Assembly (NCBI GenBank): GCA_024641015.1
Contig: JAHEDU010000027.1
Span: 1-37,379 of the forward strand
DNA: 37,379 nucleotides
Source: Micrococcales bacterium
Lineage (GTDB): Bacteria > Actinomycetota > Actinomycetes > Actinomycetales > Microbacteriaceae
Direction: 5' to 3'
The translations under genes and the position numbers were made by a program. The notes under the pieces are model-generated. The model did not search any database. It worked only from the letters and a program-made list of their open reading frames with translations, and was not told the DNA's origin. Shown here one piece after another: positions 26,134 through 35,183 of this stretch (within the stretch, counting starts at the first letter, position 1; the number at the start of each line of letters is the position of its first letter).

Positions 26134-27284
26134 CCGTATTTCTCCTCGTACCTCACGCACGAGATCACAACCCCGATGGCAAGCAGATTGGCGACGATCG
26201 CCGAACCTCCTGATGACACCATGGGCAGTGGAACGCCCAACACGGGCAAAAGGCCGAGCACGACACCGATGTTGACGAGTGATTGACCGACGATCCAGAC
26301 GAGCACACCGGCGATGAGCGTTTGAGTCAGCGGCTGAGGATATGCGCGCATCAAACGAACTAGCGTGACCGCAAGGGCGACGATGATGAGCAACAGGAAG
26401 ATGGCGCCGACCAGACCGAACTCTTCGCCGATGATCGCGAAGATGTAGTCCGACTCTGCGTGGGGAAGCCACGACCACTTTGAGCGGGAACTGCCCGCTC
26501 CCATGCCGAATAAGCCGCCCGAGCCGAGCGCCCAGTACCCGTGAATCGTCTGCCAGCAGGCGCCCTCGTAGTCTTCGGGCTTGCAGCCGGTCAGCCAGAT
26601 CGAGAACCGTGAGCCACGCGAACTTGGCGCGATGGTCACGTACGCAATCACGACGAGCAGTGCCGAAGCCCCAAGGAATACCAATGGTCGCGCGGGCGCG
26701 CCGGCCATGACGAGCATCCCCAGGATGATGAGTCCAATGATGAGAACCGTGCCGATGTCACCACCACCGAGGACCAGGACAATCGGTGCGATGATCCACC
26801 AGAACTGGTGATCCCACCAGTACATCAACGGCCGGTCAAAGTGGTACGGGTTGTCGTGGATCCACACGGCGAGCCACACGATCAGGGCGAGTTTGATGAA
26901 CTCGGACGGTTGCAACGAGACTCCACCGATTTGAATCCAGTTTTTGTTTCCGCCGTACGACTCACCAAAGGCAAGAACGGCTCCCTGAAGGGCAATTCCG
27001 ATGAGGATGAACGAATTTCGATAGCGTCGCCAGACTTCGAGAGGCCAGCGCGAGATGATGAGCGCCGAGGCGATACCGATGGCGACGCCGATGGATTGGG
27101 TCGTCGCGTCGTGAAAGAAGTTTCCGTTGTTGTTGATCCCGCTCGTCACAGACGACGCCGAGAGAACCATGAGGAGCCCGATGCCGACGAGCAGAACTGT
27201 GATTGCGGACAGCATGGTGACGAGCGGCGAGTCCGCCTGAAACAGGTTCGGAATACGAACCGTGAGCCGGCGCGGACTATTCAT
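26130..27284 (-). CDS. ftsW: Septal peptidoglycan polymerase FtsW (SEDS family)
   Basis: SEDS glycosyltransferase that polymerises lipid II at the septum with FtsI. It has 384 residues and about ten helices. Conserved stretches include LQPSEFIKLALIVWLAVW, GGDIGTVLIIGLIILGML, the large extracellular loop with CKPEDYEGACWQTIHGYWALGSGGLFG, HAESDYIFAIIGEEFGLVG and GVPLPMVSSGGSAI. (The loop run is notable for a Cys pair about ten residues apart.) The ATG at 27284 overlaps the murD 3' end by 8 bases. An in-frame start at 27398 would lie in murD and was rejected. Confidence 0.97.
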   Translation of the reverse strand: MNSPRRLTVRIPNLFQADSPLVTMLSAITVLLVGIGLLMVLSASSVTSGINNNGNFFHDATTQSIGVAIGIASALIISRWPLEVWRRYRNSFILIGIALQGAVLAFGESYGGNKNWIQIGGVSLQPSEFIKLALIVWLAVWIHDNPYHFDRPLMYWWDHQFWWIIAPIVLVLGGGDIGTVLIIGLIILGMLVMAGAPARPLVFLGASALLVVIAYVTIAPSSRGSRFSIWLTGCKPEDYEGACWQTIHGYWALGSGGLFGMGAGSSRSKWSWLPHAESDYIFAIIGEEFGLVGAIFLLLIIVALAVTLVRLMRAYPQPLTQTLIAGVLVWIVGQSLVNIGVVLGLLPVLGVPLPMVSSGGSAIVANLLAIGVVISCVRYEEKYG

Positions 27285-28752
27285 TGTCAATCCCCAGGTG
27301 CGCCTTGACCGCTGCGGCGAACTGACGCCCGCGATCGGCGTAGTCAGTGAACTGGTCCATCGACGCGGCAGCTGGCGCCAACAACACTGTGTCGCCATCT
27401 ACGGCAAACTGTGCGGCAGCCGCAACGGCCTCGCCCATGACGTTCTCGCCCGTGATCTCGACAAACGGAACGTCGGGCGCCCATTCCGACATAACTCGCC
27501 GAGGTTCGTCCCGGTCGACACCAATTGCGATGACGGCACGAATTCGTGATGCGTGAGCCTGGACGAGCTCGTCAATCGCGGTGCCCTTGAAAAGCCCGCC
27601 AACGATCCACACGAGAGAAGGGAACGACCGAAGCGACGAATTCGCCGCATGTGCGTTGGTCGCTTTGGAGTCATCGACCCATCGAATTCCACCGAAATCC
27701 GCGACTGTTTCGCAACGGTGATGATCGACCTCGAACGAATCGAGAGCGGCGGCGACCGCCTCGGCACTTGCACCGACCGACATCGCCAAACCAGACGCTG
27801 CGAGGATGTTGAGAATCATGTGGGGCGTAGCGAATCCCAACTCGGCGAGGTGGTCGACTGTCACAATTTCTTGAGCGTTGTTGCGGCGATCGGGAACAAA
27901 GGCGCGGTCAACGAGGAGGCCTTCGATAGTGCCGAGTTCGCCTGTGTCGGGAACCATGAACCCAAAACCGATCGCTTCACAACCGTCGGCGACGTTGGCG
28001 TCCCGCACAAGTGCCTCGGTGACGGGGTCAACCGTCGAGTACAGGACGGCGTTTTGGGTGTTCGAATACACCGCACCCTTTGCCGCGCGGTAAGCCTCGG
28101 CCGTGCCGTGCCAATCGAGATGGTCGTCGGCAACGTTCAGACACACGCTTGACACTGGTCGAAGCGCTCCCTCGCCAACACCCGGCAACCAGTGAAGTTG
28201 GAAACTGGAAATCTCCACCACGAGGAAATCGAAGCCCATCGGGTCACGGACGGCGTCGAGGACAGGGACTCCGATATTGCCCACCGCCGCGGCACGGAAG
28301 CCTGCGGTGTTAAGCACGTGAGCCGTCAGCTGTGTCGTGGTGGTCTTGCCGTTAGTCCCCGTGATGAGAATCCATTCAGCCGTCTTCACTTTGTCACGCA
28401 CGCGCCAGGCCAGCTCGATGTCACTCCAGATGGGAACGCCAGCCTTCGCCGCCCATTCAACAATCCGGTGACGAGGACTAAGCCCCGGGCTCACAATCAC
28501 GACATCAGGAGCGAATTCCTCCGAAGCGACGACGGTCGCGTTTTCGTCGTCAACGATGGTGAAAGTGACGCCCAATGCATCGAGCATCGCGCGGTGCGTT
28601 TCACTGGCACTCTCGGTCGCGACGAGAACGTTGGCGCCCAGTTCCCACAACGTGTCGGCAACGCTGAAGCCCGTAACACCGAGACCGACAACGAAAACCT
28701 TGAGGTCTTTCCAATCGGCGTGCCAGCTGGTGAGGCCCGCACGACGAGACAT
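27277..28752 (-). CDS. murD: UDP-N-acetylmuramoyl-alanine--D-glutamate ligase
   Basis: Adds D-Glu as the second stem-peptide residue. It has 491 residues. The N-terminal dinucleotide-fold loop is VFVVGLGVTGFSVADTLW, the ATP loop is ITGTNGKTTTTQL, and further segments are EISSFQLHWLP, NVADDHLDWHGT, GIRWVDDSKATNAHA (the DDSKATN signature) and LLAPAAASMDQFTDYADRG. The ATG at 28752 shares one base with the mraY TGA stop (TGATG). An upstream in-frame ATG at 28767 is possible. It is a complete MurD with no sign of fusion to MurF or another ligase. Confidence 0.97.
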   Translation of the reverse strand: MSRRAGLTSWHADWKDLKVFVVGLGVTGFSVADTLWELGANVLVATESASETHRAMLDALGVTFTIVDDENATVVASEEFAPDVVIVSPGLSPRHRIVEWAAKAGVPIWSDIELAWRVRDKVKTAEWILITGTNGKTTTTQLTAHVLNTAGFRAAAVGNIGVPVLDAVRDPMGFDFLVVEISSFQLHWLPGVGEGALRPVSSVCLNVADDHLDWHGTAEAYRAAKGAVYSNTQNAVLYSTVDPVTEALVRDANVADGCEAIGFGFMVPDTGELGTIEGLLVDRAFVPDRRNNAQEIVTVDHLAELGFATPHMILNILAASGLAMSVGASAEAVAAALDSFEVDHHRCETVADFGGIRWVDDSKATNAHAANSSLRSFPSLVWIVGGLFKGTAIDELVQAHASRIRAVIAIGVDRDEPRRVMSEWAPDVPFVEITGENVMGEAVAAAAQFAVDGDTVLLAPAAASMDQFTDYADRGRQFAAAVKAHLGIDNE

Positions 28753-29849
28753 CAGCGGCTCACCCATTCGAGGTAGAAGATACCGATACCGACAGCCACG
28801 CCCAGAGCTGCGATGAGCCAGAAGCGAACGACGACCGTGATCTCTGCCCAACCCTTGAGCTCGAAGTGGTGGTGCAAGGGGCTCATGAGAAAGATGCGCT
28901 TGCCCTTGGTCAGCTTGAAGTAAACCCGCTGGATGATGACCGAACCGGCGACGATGACGAACAACGAGCCGAGAAGCACGATGAGCAACTCGGTGCGCGT
29001 GAGAATCGCCAGAGCCGCGAGAGCACCACCCAGTCCGAGAGACCCGGTGTCGCCCATGAAGATCTGTGCGGGTGAGGTGTTCCACCACAGGAAGCCGATG
29101 GTGCTCGCCGCGATGGCGGCGGCAATCGCGGCAAGATCGAGCGAGTCACGTACTTCGTAACACTTGTACTGCACTTCCGGGTCGAGTACGGCGCTGAAGC
29201 AGCTCTGGTTGAACTGCCAGAACGCAATGACGACGTAGGACGTGAGAGCGAGAATTGCGCTGCCCGAGGCGAGGCCGTCCAGGCCGTCAGCGACATTGAC
29301 GCCGTTTGTCGTTGACACGACGATGAGGTTGACCCAGAGGACGAAAAGCGCGATGCCTACTCCCCCGCCAATCAGGGCGAAGTTGAGCCACGGAATGTCG
29401 CGCACGGCGCTGATTGCAAGAGATGCCGGTGTGATGCCGTTTTCGTCGGGGAAATTGATGGCGAGGATGGCGAACACCGACGCGACGATCGCTTGGCCGG
29501 CGATTTTCGCCCAGCCGCCCAACCCCAGGCTTCGTTGCTTGCGAGTCTTGGTGAAGTCGTCGATGAACCCGACAAATCCCATGCCGACCATCATGAACAT
29601 GACAAGAAGCGCGCTCGCCGACGGCGGGTAGTGGTCGATGATGTGACCGAAGAAATACCCGAGGACGGCGCCAACGATGATGACGATGCCACCCATCGTC
29701 GGTGTTCCGCGTTTGGTGTGATGGCTCTGGGGGCCGTCGTCTCGGATGAACTGACCCCAACCGATGCGATCAAAAAGTCGAATGAAAACGGGCGTGATGA
29801 ACAGTGTGAAGAAGAGTGCGAAGCCGGCACCGAGAAGTAGTGATCTCAT
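28752..29849 (-). CDS. mraY: Phospho-MurNAc-pentapeptide translocase MraY
   Basis: Integral membrane enzyme that transfers phospho-MurNAc-peptide to undecaprenyl phosphate, forming lipid I. It has 365 residues and ten helices. Active-site features are [12 protein letters not shown] near the N-terminus, [43 protein letters not shown] and [21 protein letters not shown] five bases upstream and a 4-base overlap with the preceding short murF-like gene set the start. Its normal substrate carries D-Ala-D-Ala added by MurF, which makes the missing MurF domains upstream notable. Confidence 0.97.
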   Translation of the reverse strand: MRSLLLGAGFALFFTLFITPVFIRLFDRIGWGQFIRDDGPQSHHTKRGTPTMGGIVIIVGAVLGYFFGHIIDHYPPSASALLVMFMMVGMGFVGFIDDFTKTRKQRSLGLGGWAKIAGQAIVASVFAILAINFPDENGITPASLAISAVRDIPWLNFALIGGGVGIALFVLWVNLIVVSTTNGVNVADGLDGLASGSAILALTSYVVIAFWQFNQSCFSAVLDPEVQYKCYEVRDSLDLAAIAAAIAASTIGFLWWNTSPAQIFMGDTGSLGLGGALAALAILTRTELLIVLLGSLFVIVAGSVIIQRVYFKLTKGKRIFLMSPLHHHFELKGWAEITVVVRFWLIAALGVAVGIGIFYLEWVSR

Positions 29850-30268
29850 GCGGCTCCTTTCAATCGACTGACGAGTTCGCCGAAACCTGGCTCTGATGAA
29901 CCGGTAACGAGGACGACGACTCCGTCGCCGCGCAAACGGCTCACCTCATCGTATGCCGAGTCAATGTCGGCGACAGGGAGCGACTCCCCGTCCCACGAAC
30001 CCTCGTGTTCGGCGGCGAGATGCAGAATGCGAGCCTCCTGACCCACCGCAATCAACGTTCCGATGTTCAGCCGAACCGTCCGTCTGCCCAGCGCATCGAG
30101 TTCGTCGCGCGCGGATTCCCCCGACAGCGGTCCAGCAACGTGAATCGTCGCGTGGCCACGCAACCGCCATTCAGCGAGGTCTGATTGTGCGTCGCGAATG
30201 TCGGCGAACTCGGTCAGCGTTGATCCATCCAAGAGGATCGTTCCGTCGTGGAGGGTTTCCGAGAACAT
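29846..30268 (-). CDS. Stand-alone MurF C-terminal-domain remnant
   Basis: A 140-residue protein at the place where murF (about 450 residues, D-Ala-D-Ala-adding ligase) normally stands. Residues 53-95 carry clear similarity, from memory, to the third domain of actinobacterial Mur[33 protein letters not shown] and EGSWDGES. Residues 1-52 align in position with the start of that domain but lack its YNANP loop; GEMLELG is replaced by GPLSGES and the late VKGS-type segment reads VTGSS, without the Lys. The UDP-binding and ATP-binding domains are absent. The ATG shares a base with the murE stop (TAATG) and its stop overlaps mraY by 4 bases, so it looks like an intact, coupled gene and not random decay. 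It cannot itself be an ATP-dependent ligase. Confidence 0.85.
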   Translation of the reverse strand: MFSETLHDGTILLDGSTLTEFADIRDAQSDLAEWRLRGHATIHVAGPLSGESARDELDALGRRTVRLNIGTLIAVGQEARILHLAAEHEGSWDGESLPVADIDSAYDEVSRLRGDGVVVLVTGSSEPGFGELVSRLKGAA

Positions 30269-31812
30269 TAGGACCACCCAGCGTCGGCTAGAGCCGCGCG
30301 GGCGAGGTCGCGTGCGGAGTATTCGGTGCGCACCCCGCGAATGTCGCGGTAATTCTGGTGTCCGGGGCCGGCCCACAGAATCGAGTCACCTTCCCGCGCA
30401 AGCGAAACCGCCAGACGAATGGCGTCCTCGGGCGGTGAGACTTCGTGAATCTCAGGTCCGTTCGCAACCGACCGCGCCCCGACGAGGAGTTCCTTGCGAA
30501 TCGACGTGGGGTCTTCGAAACGGGGGTGGTGATCGGTAATCACGAGGATGTCACAACCCTCAGCCGATACGCGACCCATGTCGAATCGCTTCGACGCGTC
30601 CCGGTCGCCGTCCGCGCCGAACACCATGATGGTGCGGCCCGTCGTGAATCGACGAACTGCGGCAAGGGTGTGCTCGAACGCGTCGGGTGAATGCCCAAAA
30701 TCGACGTAGACGTTGGGTCCGCGGTCGCCCGAGACCTTTTCGGTACGTCCAGGAAGGTAAGCGCGGATTCCGCCATCGCGGTCGAGCGCCTGCGAAATCG
30801 CGTCGGGCGCATAACCCGCCTCGATCAGCATGACGATCGCGAGCCCCGCATTAGCGGCCATGTGTCGCCCGATAACGGGTTCGCGAGTTTCGATGACGAC
30901 GCCTTCCGGACCCGTCAAACGGAACGCGGTGTAGCCGGGGTGGTCTTCGGTGATGTCGACCTGCCACTGGGCGGCAGGGTCGCCGTGTGACGAAATCGTC
31001 GTCACCGGGATGTGCGATTCGTCGACGACGCGGGCGCCCCACGGAGAATCGAGCGACACCACGCCGCGTGACGCAACAGTGGGTTCGAAGAACTGTCGCT
31101 TCGCCTCGAAGTATTCGTCCATATCGGCGTAGTCATCGAGGTGGTCGTGCGACAAATTGGTGAAACCCGCGACATCGAATTGGACGCCGGCGACGCGGTT
31201 GTGAGTCAGGGCCTGGGCCGATACCTCGATCACGACGGCACGAACGTCGCGCTCTTTCATTCGCGCAATGAGCGCGTGCATCTCGCTCGCCTCGGGGGTC
31301 GTCAGTCGCGAGACGACGACTTCACCTGCGATGTGCCGTTCCGCCGTCGACGACAGTCCTGTTGTGACACCAAGTTGCCGCAGAATCCCTTCAAGCAAAT
31401 ATGCCGTTGATGTCTTGCCGTTCGTCCCGGTGATTCCGAAGTACTGGGGAGCGTTGTCGTCGGTGCGGTACACCCAGCGCGAAACTTCACCGAGCGCAGC
31501 TCGTGGCGAATCAACGATGACGAGCGGGATCGGCGAATCGGCGGCGATGACCGCGCCCTCGTCATCGGTCAACACGGCGACCGCTCCGTTTACGGCAGCT
31601 TCGGCGACGAACTCGGCACCGTGTCGATTCGCACCCTTGAGCGCGACGAACATGTCGCCGGGTCGAACCTCGCGCGTCATGACGGTCAACCCCGTGATCT
31701 CGACGCCCCGAGCGTTCCCCACAATCGGGAGCTGGAACTCGTCGGCGAGGAGTTCAATCGATCGCGGGCTGACGAATTCGGGCCGGATCACCGGGGGGAT
31801 GTTCCCTGTCAC
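30268..31812 (-). CDS. murE: UDP-MurNAc-dipeptide--third-residue ligase
   Basis: Adds the third stem-peptide residue. It has 514 residues and all three Mur ligase domains. The ATP loop is GITGTNGKTSTAYL, the central segments are RLTTPEASEMHALI, VIEVSAQAL and FTNLSHDHLDDYADM, with the probable carbamylated Lys in EYFEAKRQFF. The C-terminal domain has VYVDFGHSPDAF and FGADGDRDASKR. The specificity motif, DNPR in meso-diaminopimelate enzymes, is HHPR here (428-431), and the usual GKGHE reads GPGHQ. This suggests another third residue. The GTG start, with AAGGG eight bases upstream, follows ftsI by four bases. Confidence 0.95.
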   Translation of the reverse strand: MTGNIPPVIRPEFVSPRSIELLADEFQLPIVGNARGVEITGLTVMTREVRPGDMFVALKGANRHGAEFVAEAAVNGAVAVLTDDEGAVIAADSPIPLVIVDSPRAALGEVSRWVYRTDDNAPQYFGITGTNGKTSTAYLLEGILRQLGVTTGLSSTAERHIAGEVVVSRLTTPEASEMHALIARMKERDVRAVVIEVSAQALTHNRVAGVQFDVAGFTNLSHDHLDDYADMDEYFEAKRQFFEPTVASRGVVSLDSPWGARVVDESHIPVTTISSHGDPAAQWQVDITEDHPGYTAFRLTGPEGVVIETREPVIGRHMAANAGLAIVMLIEAGYAPDAISQALDRDGGIRAYLPGRTEKVSGDRGPNVYVDFGHSPDAFEHTLAAVRRFTTGRTIMVFGADGDRDASKRFDMGRVSAEGCDILVITDHHPRFEDPTSIRKELLVGARSVANGPEIHEVSPPEDAIRLAVSLAREGDSILWAGPGHQNYRDIRGVRTEYSARDLARAALADAGWS

Positions 31813-31816
31813 GATG

Positions 31817-33571
31817 TCAACCCTTTCCGTCCCTACCGAGGTCCATCTTCGGGAACGATCCCGTGGACGGTGCGACTCGGTAGTACTTGAGCACCTGCCC
31901 CATCAGAGTAGCGAACGCGGGGCCTGCATAGTAGGAAGACCGGCGCGATTTCGGCATACCAATCGTGACGATAACGACGTACTGCGGCTTGTCCGCCGGG
32001 GCGATTCCCGCAACGGAAATGATGCGGTCCGAGGTGTAACGGCCGTTTCGGGCAACCTCTGCCGTTCCCGTCTTGACCGCGACGCGGTACCCCGGCACCT
32101 TGACAACTCGCGCAGCCGAACCGTACTTGGCCACGTTTTCCATCATCTTCACCGTGGTCTCGGCGGTGTCCTGGCGGACGATCTGTTTGGACTCGGACTT
32201 CGGCTCGTGCGACGTCGTGCCGTCCGGCTTCGTGCACGACTGCACCAAGGTCAGAGGAACCATCTTTCCGCCGTTTCCCAGCGCCTGATACGCCTGTGCC
32301 ATCTGTGCGCTCGTCGCCGTCATTCCCTGGCCGAAAAGCTCCGTGTACTGAGTCACGTCATCGACGATGTCGGGGTCAGTGATTCGCCCCGAGTCCTCAC
32401 CGAGGAATCCGACGGGCGTGGCTGAACCCAATCCCCACGACGTGAGCATGTCGTAACGTTCCTGCTTGGTTAACGCCAAGGACAGAGTGTCAATTCCCGT
32501 GTTCGACGACTTGACCAGCACACCGGTGGTCGTCAAGTTCAAATTGCCGTGCGCGAACGAGTCCTTAATGAAGCCGCCACCGGGAATTTTGAAACGCCCG
32601 GGCGCCGTGATCGTCGTGTTGGGCGTGATGACACCCTTGTCCATCATCGACGCGACAACGAGTGGCTTGATGATCGACCCGGGCTCGTACGGCGACGAGA
32701 AGAGTCGCGCACCCATGTCGTCGACCTTGGTCGCGTCCACGTTGTTGGGGTCAACGCTCGGCCAATCGGCGGCGGCAAGAATGTGGCCGTCGGAGATTCG
32801 AACCACCATCGCGGTGGCCCACTTCGCGCGAAGCCCACCGGCCTGGTCGGCGAGGGTTTGCTGCGCAAACCACTGCAGGTCAGAGTCGATGGTCAGCTGG
32901 ATATCACCACCGTGCACCGGGTCCTTGGTGACAACCGTCGAACCAGGAATACGAATACCGTCGGCACCGCGCTCATACGTGCTCGACCCGTTCACTTCCT
33001 TCAGGCAGTCGTTGAGGTAATACTCAGCGCCCGTCAGCGGTCCATCAGTTCCCATGAACCCGACGAGGTTCCCCGCGACGGAGCCCCGCGGATACGTGCG
33101 CGAGGGGCGAAGGTCGTGATACACCCACGGGATGTTGAGGTCTTGGACCTTGCGCAGAACGTCGATGGTGACGCCCTTGACAAGGTACGCGAAGTCGGAG
33201 GTCGGGTCCTTCGTGACCGCGGTGTGCATCTCGCCCTGGTCTGCGCCGGTCGCGGTCGCGATCTCGGTCAACGCCTGCTGAACGGTCACGGTCACGTTGT
33301 CCCGCTTGAAGTCGGCGACGAACTTGGGCGACGCCGTGATGTCATAGCGCTCGACGCTCTCGGCGAGCGTCACACCGTTGGCATCAAGAATCGATCCACG
33401 CGTTCCGTACAGCGTCTGGGCAATGCTCTGGCGGTCGCGCGCCTCTTGCGAAAGTCTCGGCCCGTCAACCACCTGAATCCAGAACAGTCGACCGATGAAC
33501 AGTGCGACGATAGCCGCGATTGCACTGAGGAGAAACCCAATTCGACGGGAAATGAGTACCGAACGGTTCAT
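31817..33571 (-). CDS. ftsI: Septal transpeptidase FtsI (class B PBP3)
   Basis: Division-specific class B penicillin-binding protein that cross-links septal peptidoglycan made by FtsW. The protein has 584 residues. A short cytoplasmic tail and one helix at about 11-32 lead to the PBP dimer domain (about 45-220) and the transpeptidase domain. Active-site motifs are SIIK (S299 nucleophile, K302), SSN (355-357) and KTGT (K500-T503). AAGGAG eight bases upstream supports the ATG. The ordinary transpeptidase motifs imply that a D-Ala-D-Ala-ended donor is still made, which bears on the missing MurF domains. Confidence 0.97.
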   Translation of the reverse strand: MNRSVLISRRIGFLLSAIAAIVALFIGRLFWIQVVDGPRLSQEARDRQSIAQTLYGTRGSILDANGVTLAESVERYDITASPKFVADFKRDNVTVTVQQALTEIATATGADQGEMHTAVTKDPTSDFAYLVKGVTIDVLRKVQDLNIPWVYHDLRPSRTYPRGSVAGNLVGFMGTDGPLTGAEYYLNDCLKEVNGSSTYERGADGIRIPGSTVVTKDPVHGGDIQLTIDSDLQWFAQQTLADQAGGLRAKWATAMVVRISDGHILAAADWPSVDPNNVDATKVDDMGARLFSSPYEPGSIIKPLVVASMMDKGVITPNTTITAPGRFKIPGGGFIKDSFAHGNLNLTTTGVLVKSSNTGIDTLSLALTKQERYDMLTSWGLGSATPVGFLGEDSGRITDPDIVDDVTQYTELFGQGMTATSAQMAQAYQALGNGGKMVPLTLVQSCTKPDGTTSHEPKSESKQIVRQDTAETTVKMMENVAKYGSAARVVKVPGYRVAVKTGTAEVARNGRYTSDRIISVAGIAPADKPQYVVIVTIGMPKSRRSSYYAGPAFATLMGQVLKYYRVAPSTGSFPKMDLGRDGKG

Positions 33572-33595
33572 CCGTTCACTCCTTGTCGAATAGTT

Positions 33596-34147
33596 CTAGT
33601 GCGTGGACGGCGCGGGAATACCGGTCGACACGGACGCGGTGGCGCTTTCCGATTGTGTCGCACCAACCGTGGCAGTCTTCGGAGCCACGCCCGCAAGCGA
33701 CGGGGTTTCACCGTACGCGCCGATGAGGTCGTTCGCGATAGGCGCAACGCGCGACGAGTTGGCACGAGCGGCCTTACCACTTCCCCACACCTTGCCGTCG
33801 GACAGGCGGATGTAGGTCGGACGTGAGTTCGACACCATCCCCAAGCTTGAGGCCATCGCGGCGACGTTCTGGGGAGAGTCGAGGACGTTGAGCTGTTCCT
33901 GGAGGAACTGCGCGTCGCGACCGAGGCTGACGTTCTCTGCGCTGAGCGAGGCAATCTCGTACGCCGACGACTCAACCGCGACGGTCACGAAGAGGCGTGC
34001 GACGATGATTGCCACGAACGCCGCAACGATGATGGTTACGGTCTTGACCGACACCTGGGCACGAGGACGTGAAACGGCACGCAGCCCGGGTCGAGCCGAA
34101 GCCTGGGGACGGGGGGATCCGTAGACGGAGTGAGCTACTGCGCTCAT
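33596..34147 (-). CDS. ftsL: FtsL-like divisome protein
   Basis: A 183-residue single-pass protein in the ftsL position between rsmH and ftsI. The N-terminal 33 residues are basic and Pro/Arg/Ser-rich, a helix spans about 35-57, and a coiled coil follows at about 58-95 (AYEIASLSAENVSLGRD). The short conserved block NVAAMASSLGMV comes next, then a low-complexity Ala/Ser/Thr tail of about 60 residues. FtsL sequences are weakly conserved, so position and architecture carry the call. It probably bridges FtsQ to FtsI/FtsW. The ATG overlaps the rsmH stop by 4 bases. Confidence 0.88.
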   Translation of the reverse strand: MSAVAHSVYGSPRPQASARPGLRAVSRPRAQVSVKTVTIIVAAFVAIIVARLFVTVAVESSAYEIASLSAENVSLGRDAQFLQEQLNVLDSPQNVAAMASSLGMVSNSRPTYIRLSDGKVWGSGKAARANSSRVAPIANDLIGAYGETPSLAGVAPKTATVGATQSESATASVSTGIPAPSTH

Positions 34148-35094
34148 GCCGCTACCTCCAATCGTTCGATTGCGCGGAACTTGACGGACGCCGCACGGGG
34201 GTTGGCGGCAATCTCGGACTCACTCGCGGTGCGAGCGCCCGAGAAAACGAGGCGGTAACCGGCCTTGAGACCGACGGGGACAACGGGCAGGTCGTGAGGA
34301 GCCTTGCTCGACGTTGCGTCGACGAACGCCGCCTTGACCATGCGGTCCTCCAGCGAGTGATACGCGAGTACGACGAGACGTCCGCCGGGTGCGAGCGCGT
34401 CAAGGGCGTTGTCGATCGCATTGCGAAGGATGTCGAGTTCGCCGTTAACCTCAATGCGAAGGGCTTGGAATACGCGCTTGGCAGGGTGTCCGGCGTTCTT
34501 GAGCGCGTACGGCGTCGCGTCGTTGAGGATCGACACGAGGTCGAGGCTGCGTTCGATCGGAGCGTTGGCGCGAGCGGCAACAATGGCGCGGGCATAACGA
34601 CCAGAGAGTTTTTCTTCGCCGTAAGCGCGGAAGATCCGTTCGAGATCACGTTCGCTGTAGTCGCGAATGATGTCGGCGGCCGTCAGTTCGGTTGAACGAT
34701 CCATGCGCATGTCGAGCGGCGCATCCCAGGCGTACGCGAAACCGCGGTCGGCGTCGTCAATCTGCATCGACGAGATTCCCAGGTCCAACAGAATCCCGTT
34801 CGCCGAGTCACGACCGATGGCGCGAAGCGCACGGCGGATCTCGTCGTAGGTGGCGTGGACAGGAACGAAGCGCGACTCGAAACGCGCGAGGCGTGCGGTG
34901 GCGTGCGCGAGAGCAATTTCGTCACGGTCGATTCCGACAACGGTGACGGCAGGGAAACGGTCGAGGATCGCTTCGCTGTGCCCACCGAGCCCCAGCGTTC
35001 CATCCACGACAACGGCGTCCGGCGCGGTGAGCGCGGGAGCCAGTGCGTCGACACAATCGTCGAGCAGTACGGGGATGTGAGTGGGGTTTTCCAT
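34144..35094 (-). CDS. rsmH: 16S rRNA (cytosine1402-N4)-methyltransferase
   Basis: SAM-dependent methyltransferase (formerly MraW) for C1402 of 16S rRNA. It has 316 residues and starts MENPTHIPVLLDDC, the usual N-terminus. The SAM motif is VVDGTLGLGGHSEAIL, followed by VVGIDRDEIALAHA, GILLDLGISSMQIDD and RGFAYAWDAPLDMRMD. YARAIVAARAN and LAYHSLEDRMVK are further conserved blocks. GGAAC precedes the ATG at 35094. A longer in-frame reading to 35274 would add 60 non-homologous residues running into mraZ and was rejected. The 89-base gap to mraZ holds no other gene. Confidence 0.97.
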   Translation of the reverse strand: MENPTHIPVLLDDCVDALAPALTAPDAVVVDGTLGLGGHSEAILDRFPAVTVVGIDRDEIALAHATARLARFESRFVPVHATYDEIRRALRAIGRDSANGILLDLGISSMQIDDADRGFAYAWDAPLDMRMDRSTELTAADIIRDYSERDLERIFRAYGEEKLSGRYARAIVAARANAPIERSLDLVSILNDATPYALKNAGHPAKRVFQALRIEVNGELDILRNAIDNALDALAPGGRLVVLAYHSLEDRMVKAAFVDATSSKAPHDLPVVPVGLKAGYRLVFSGARTASESEIAANPRAASVKFRAIERLEVAA

Positions 35095-35183
35095 ATCGTT
35101 CCGGTGGAGTGTGATGTTCCGATTCCCGTCCGCTACCTGCCGTGGGGGAAGTACTTCAGGGGCGGCAGGGAGTCGCAACATCA

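Noticed and set aside
29846-30268. Reading the murF-like gene as ordinary frameshift decay
   Set aside because: No upstream MurF coding is visible in any frame between murE and this gene; murE ends one base into its ATG, so a frameshift cannot hide the missing domains. Deletion or misassembly stays possible and is listed under the finding.
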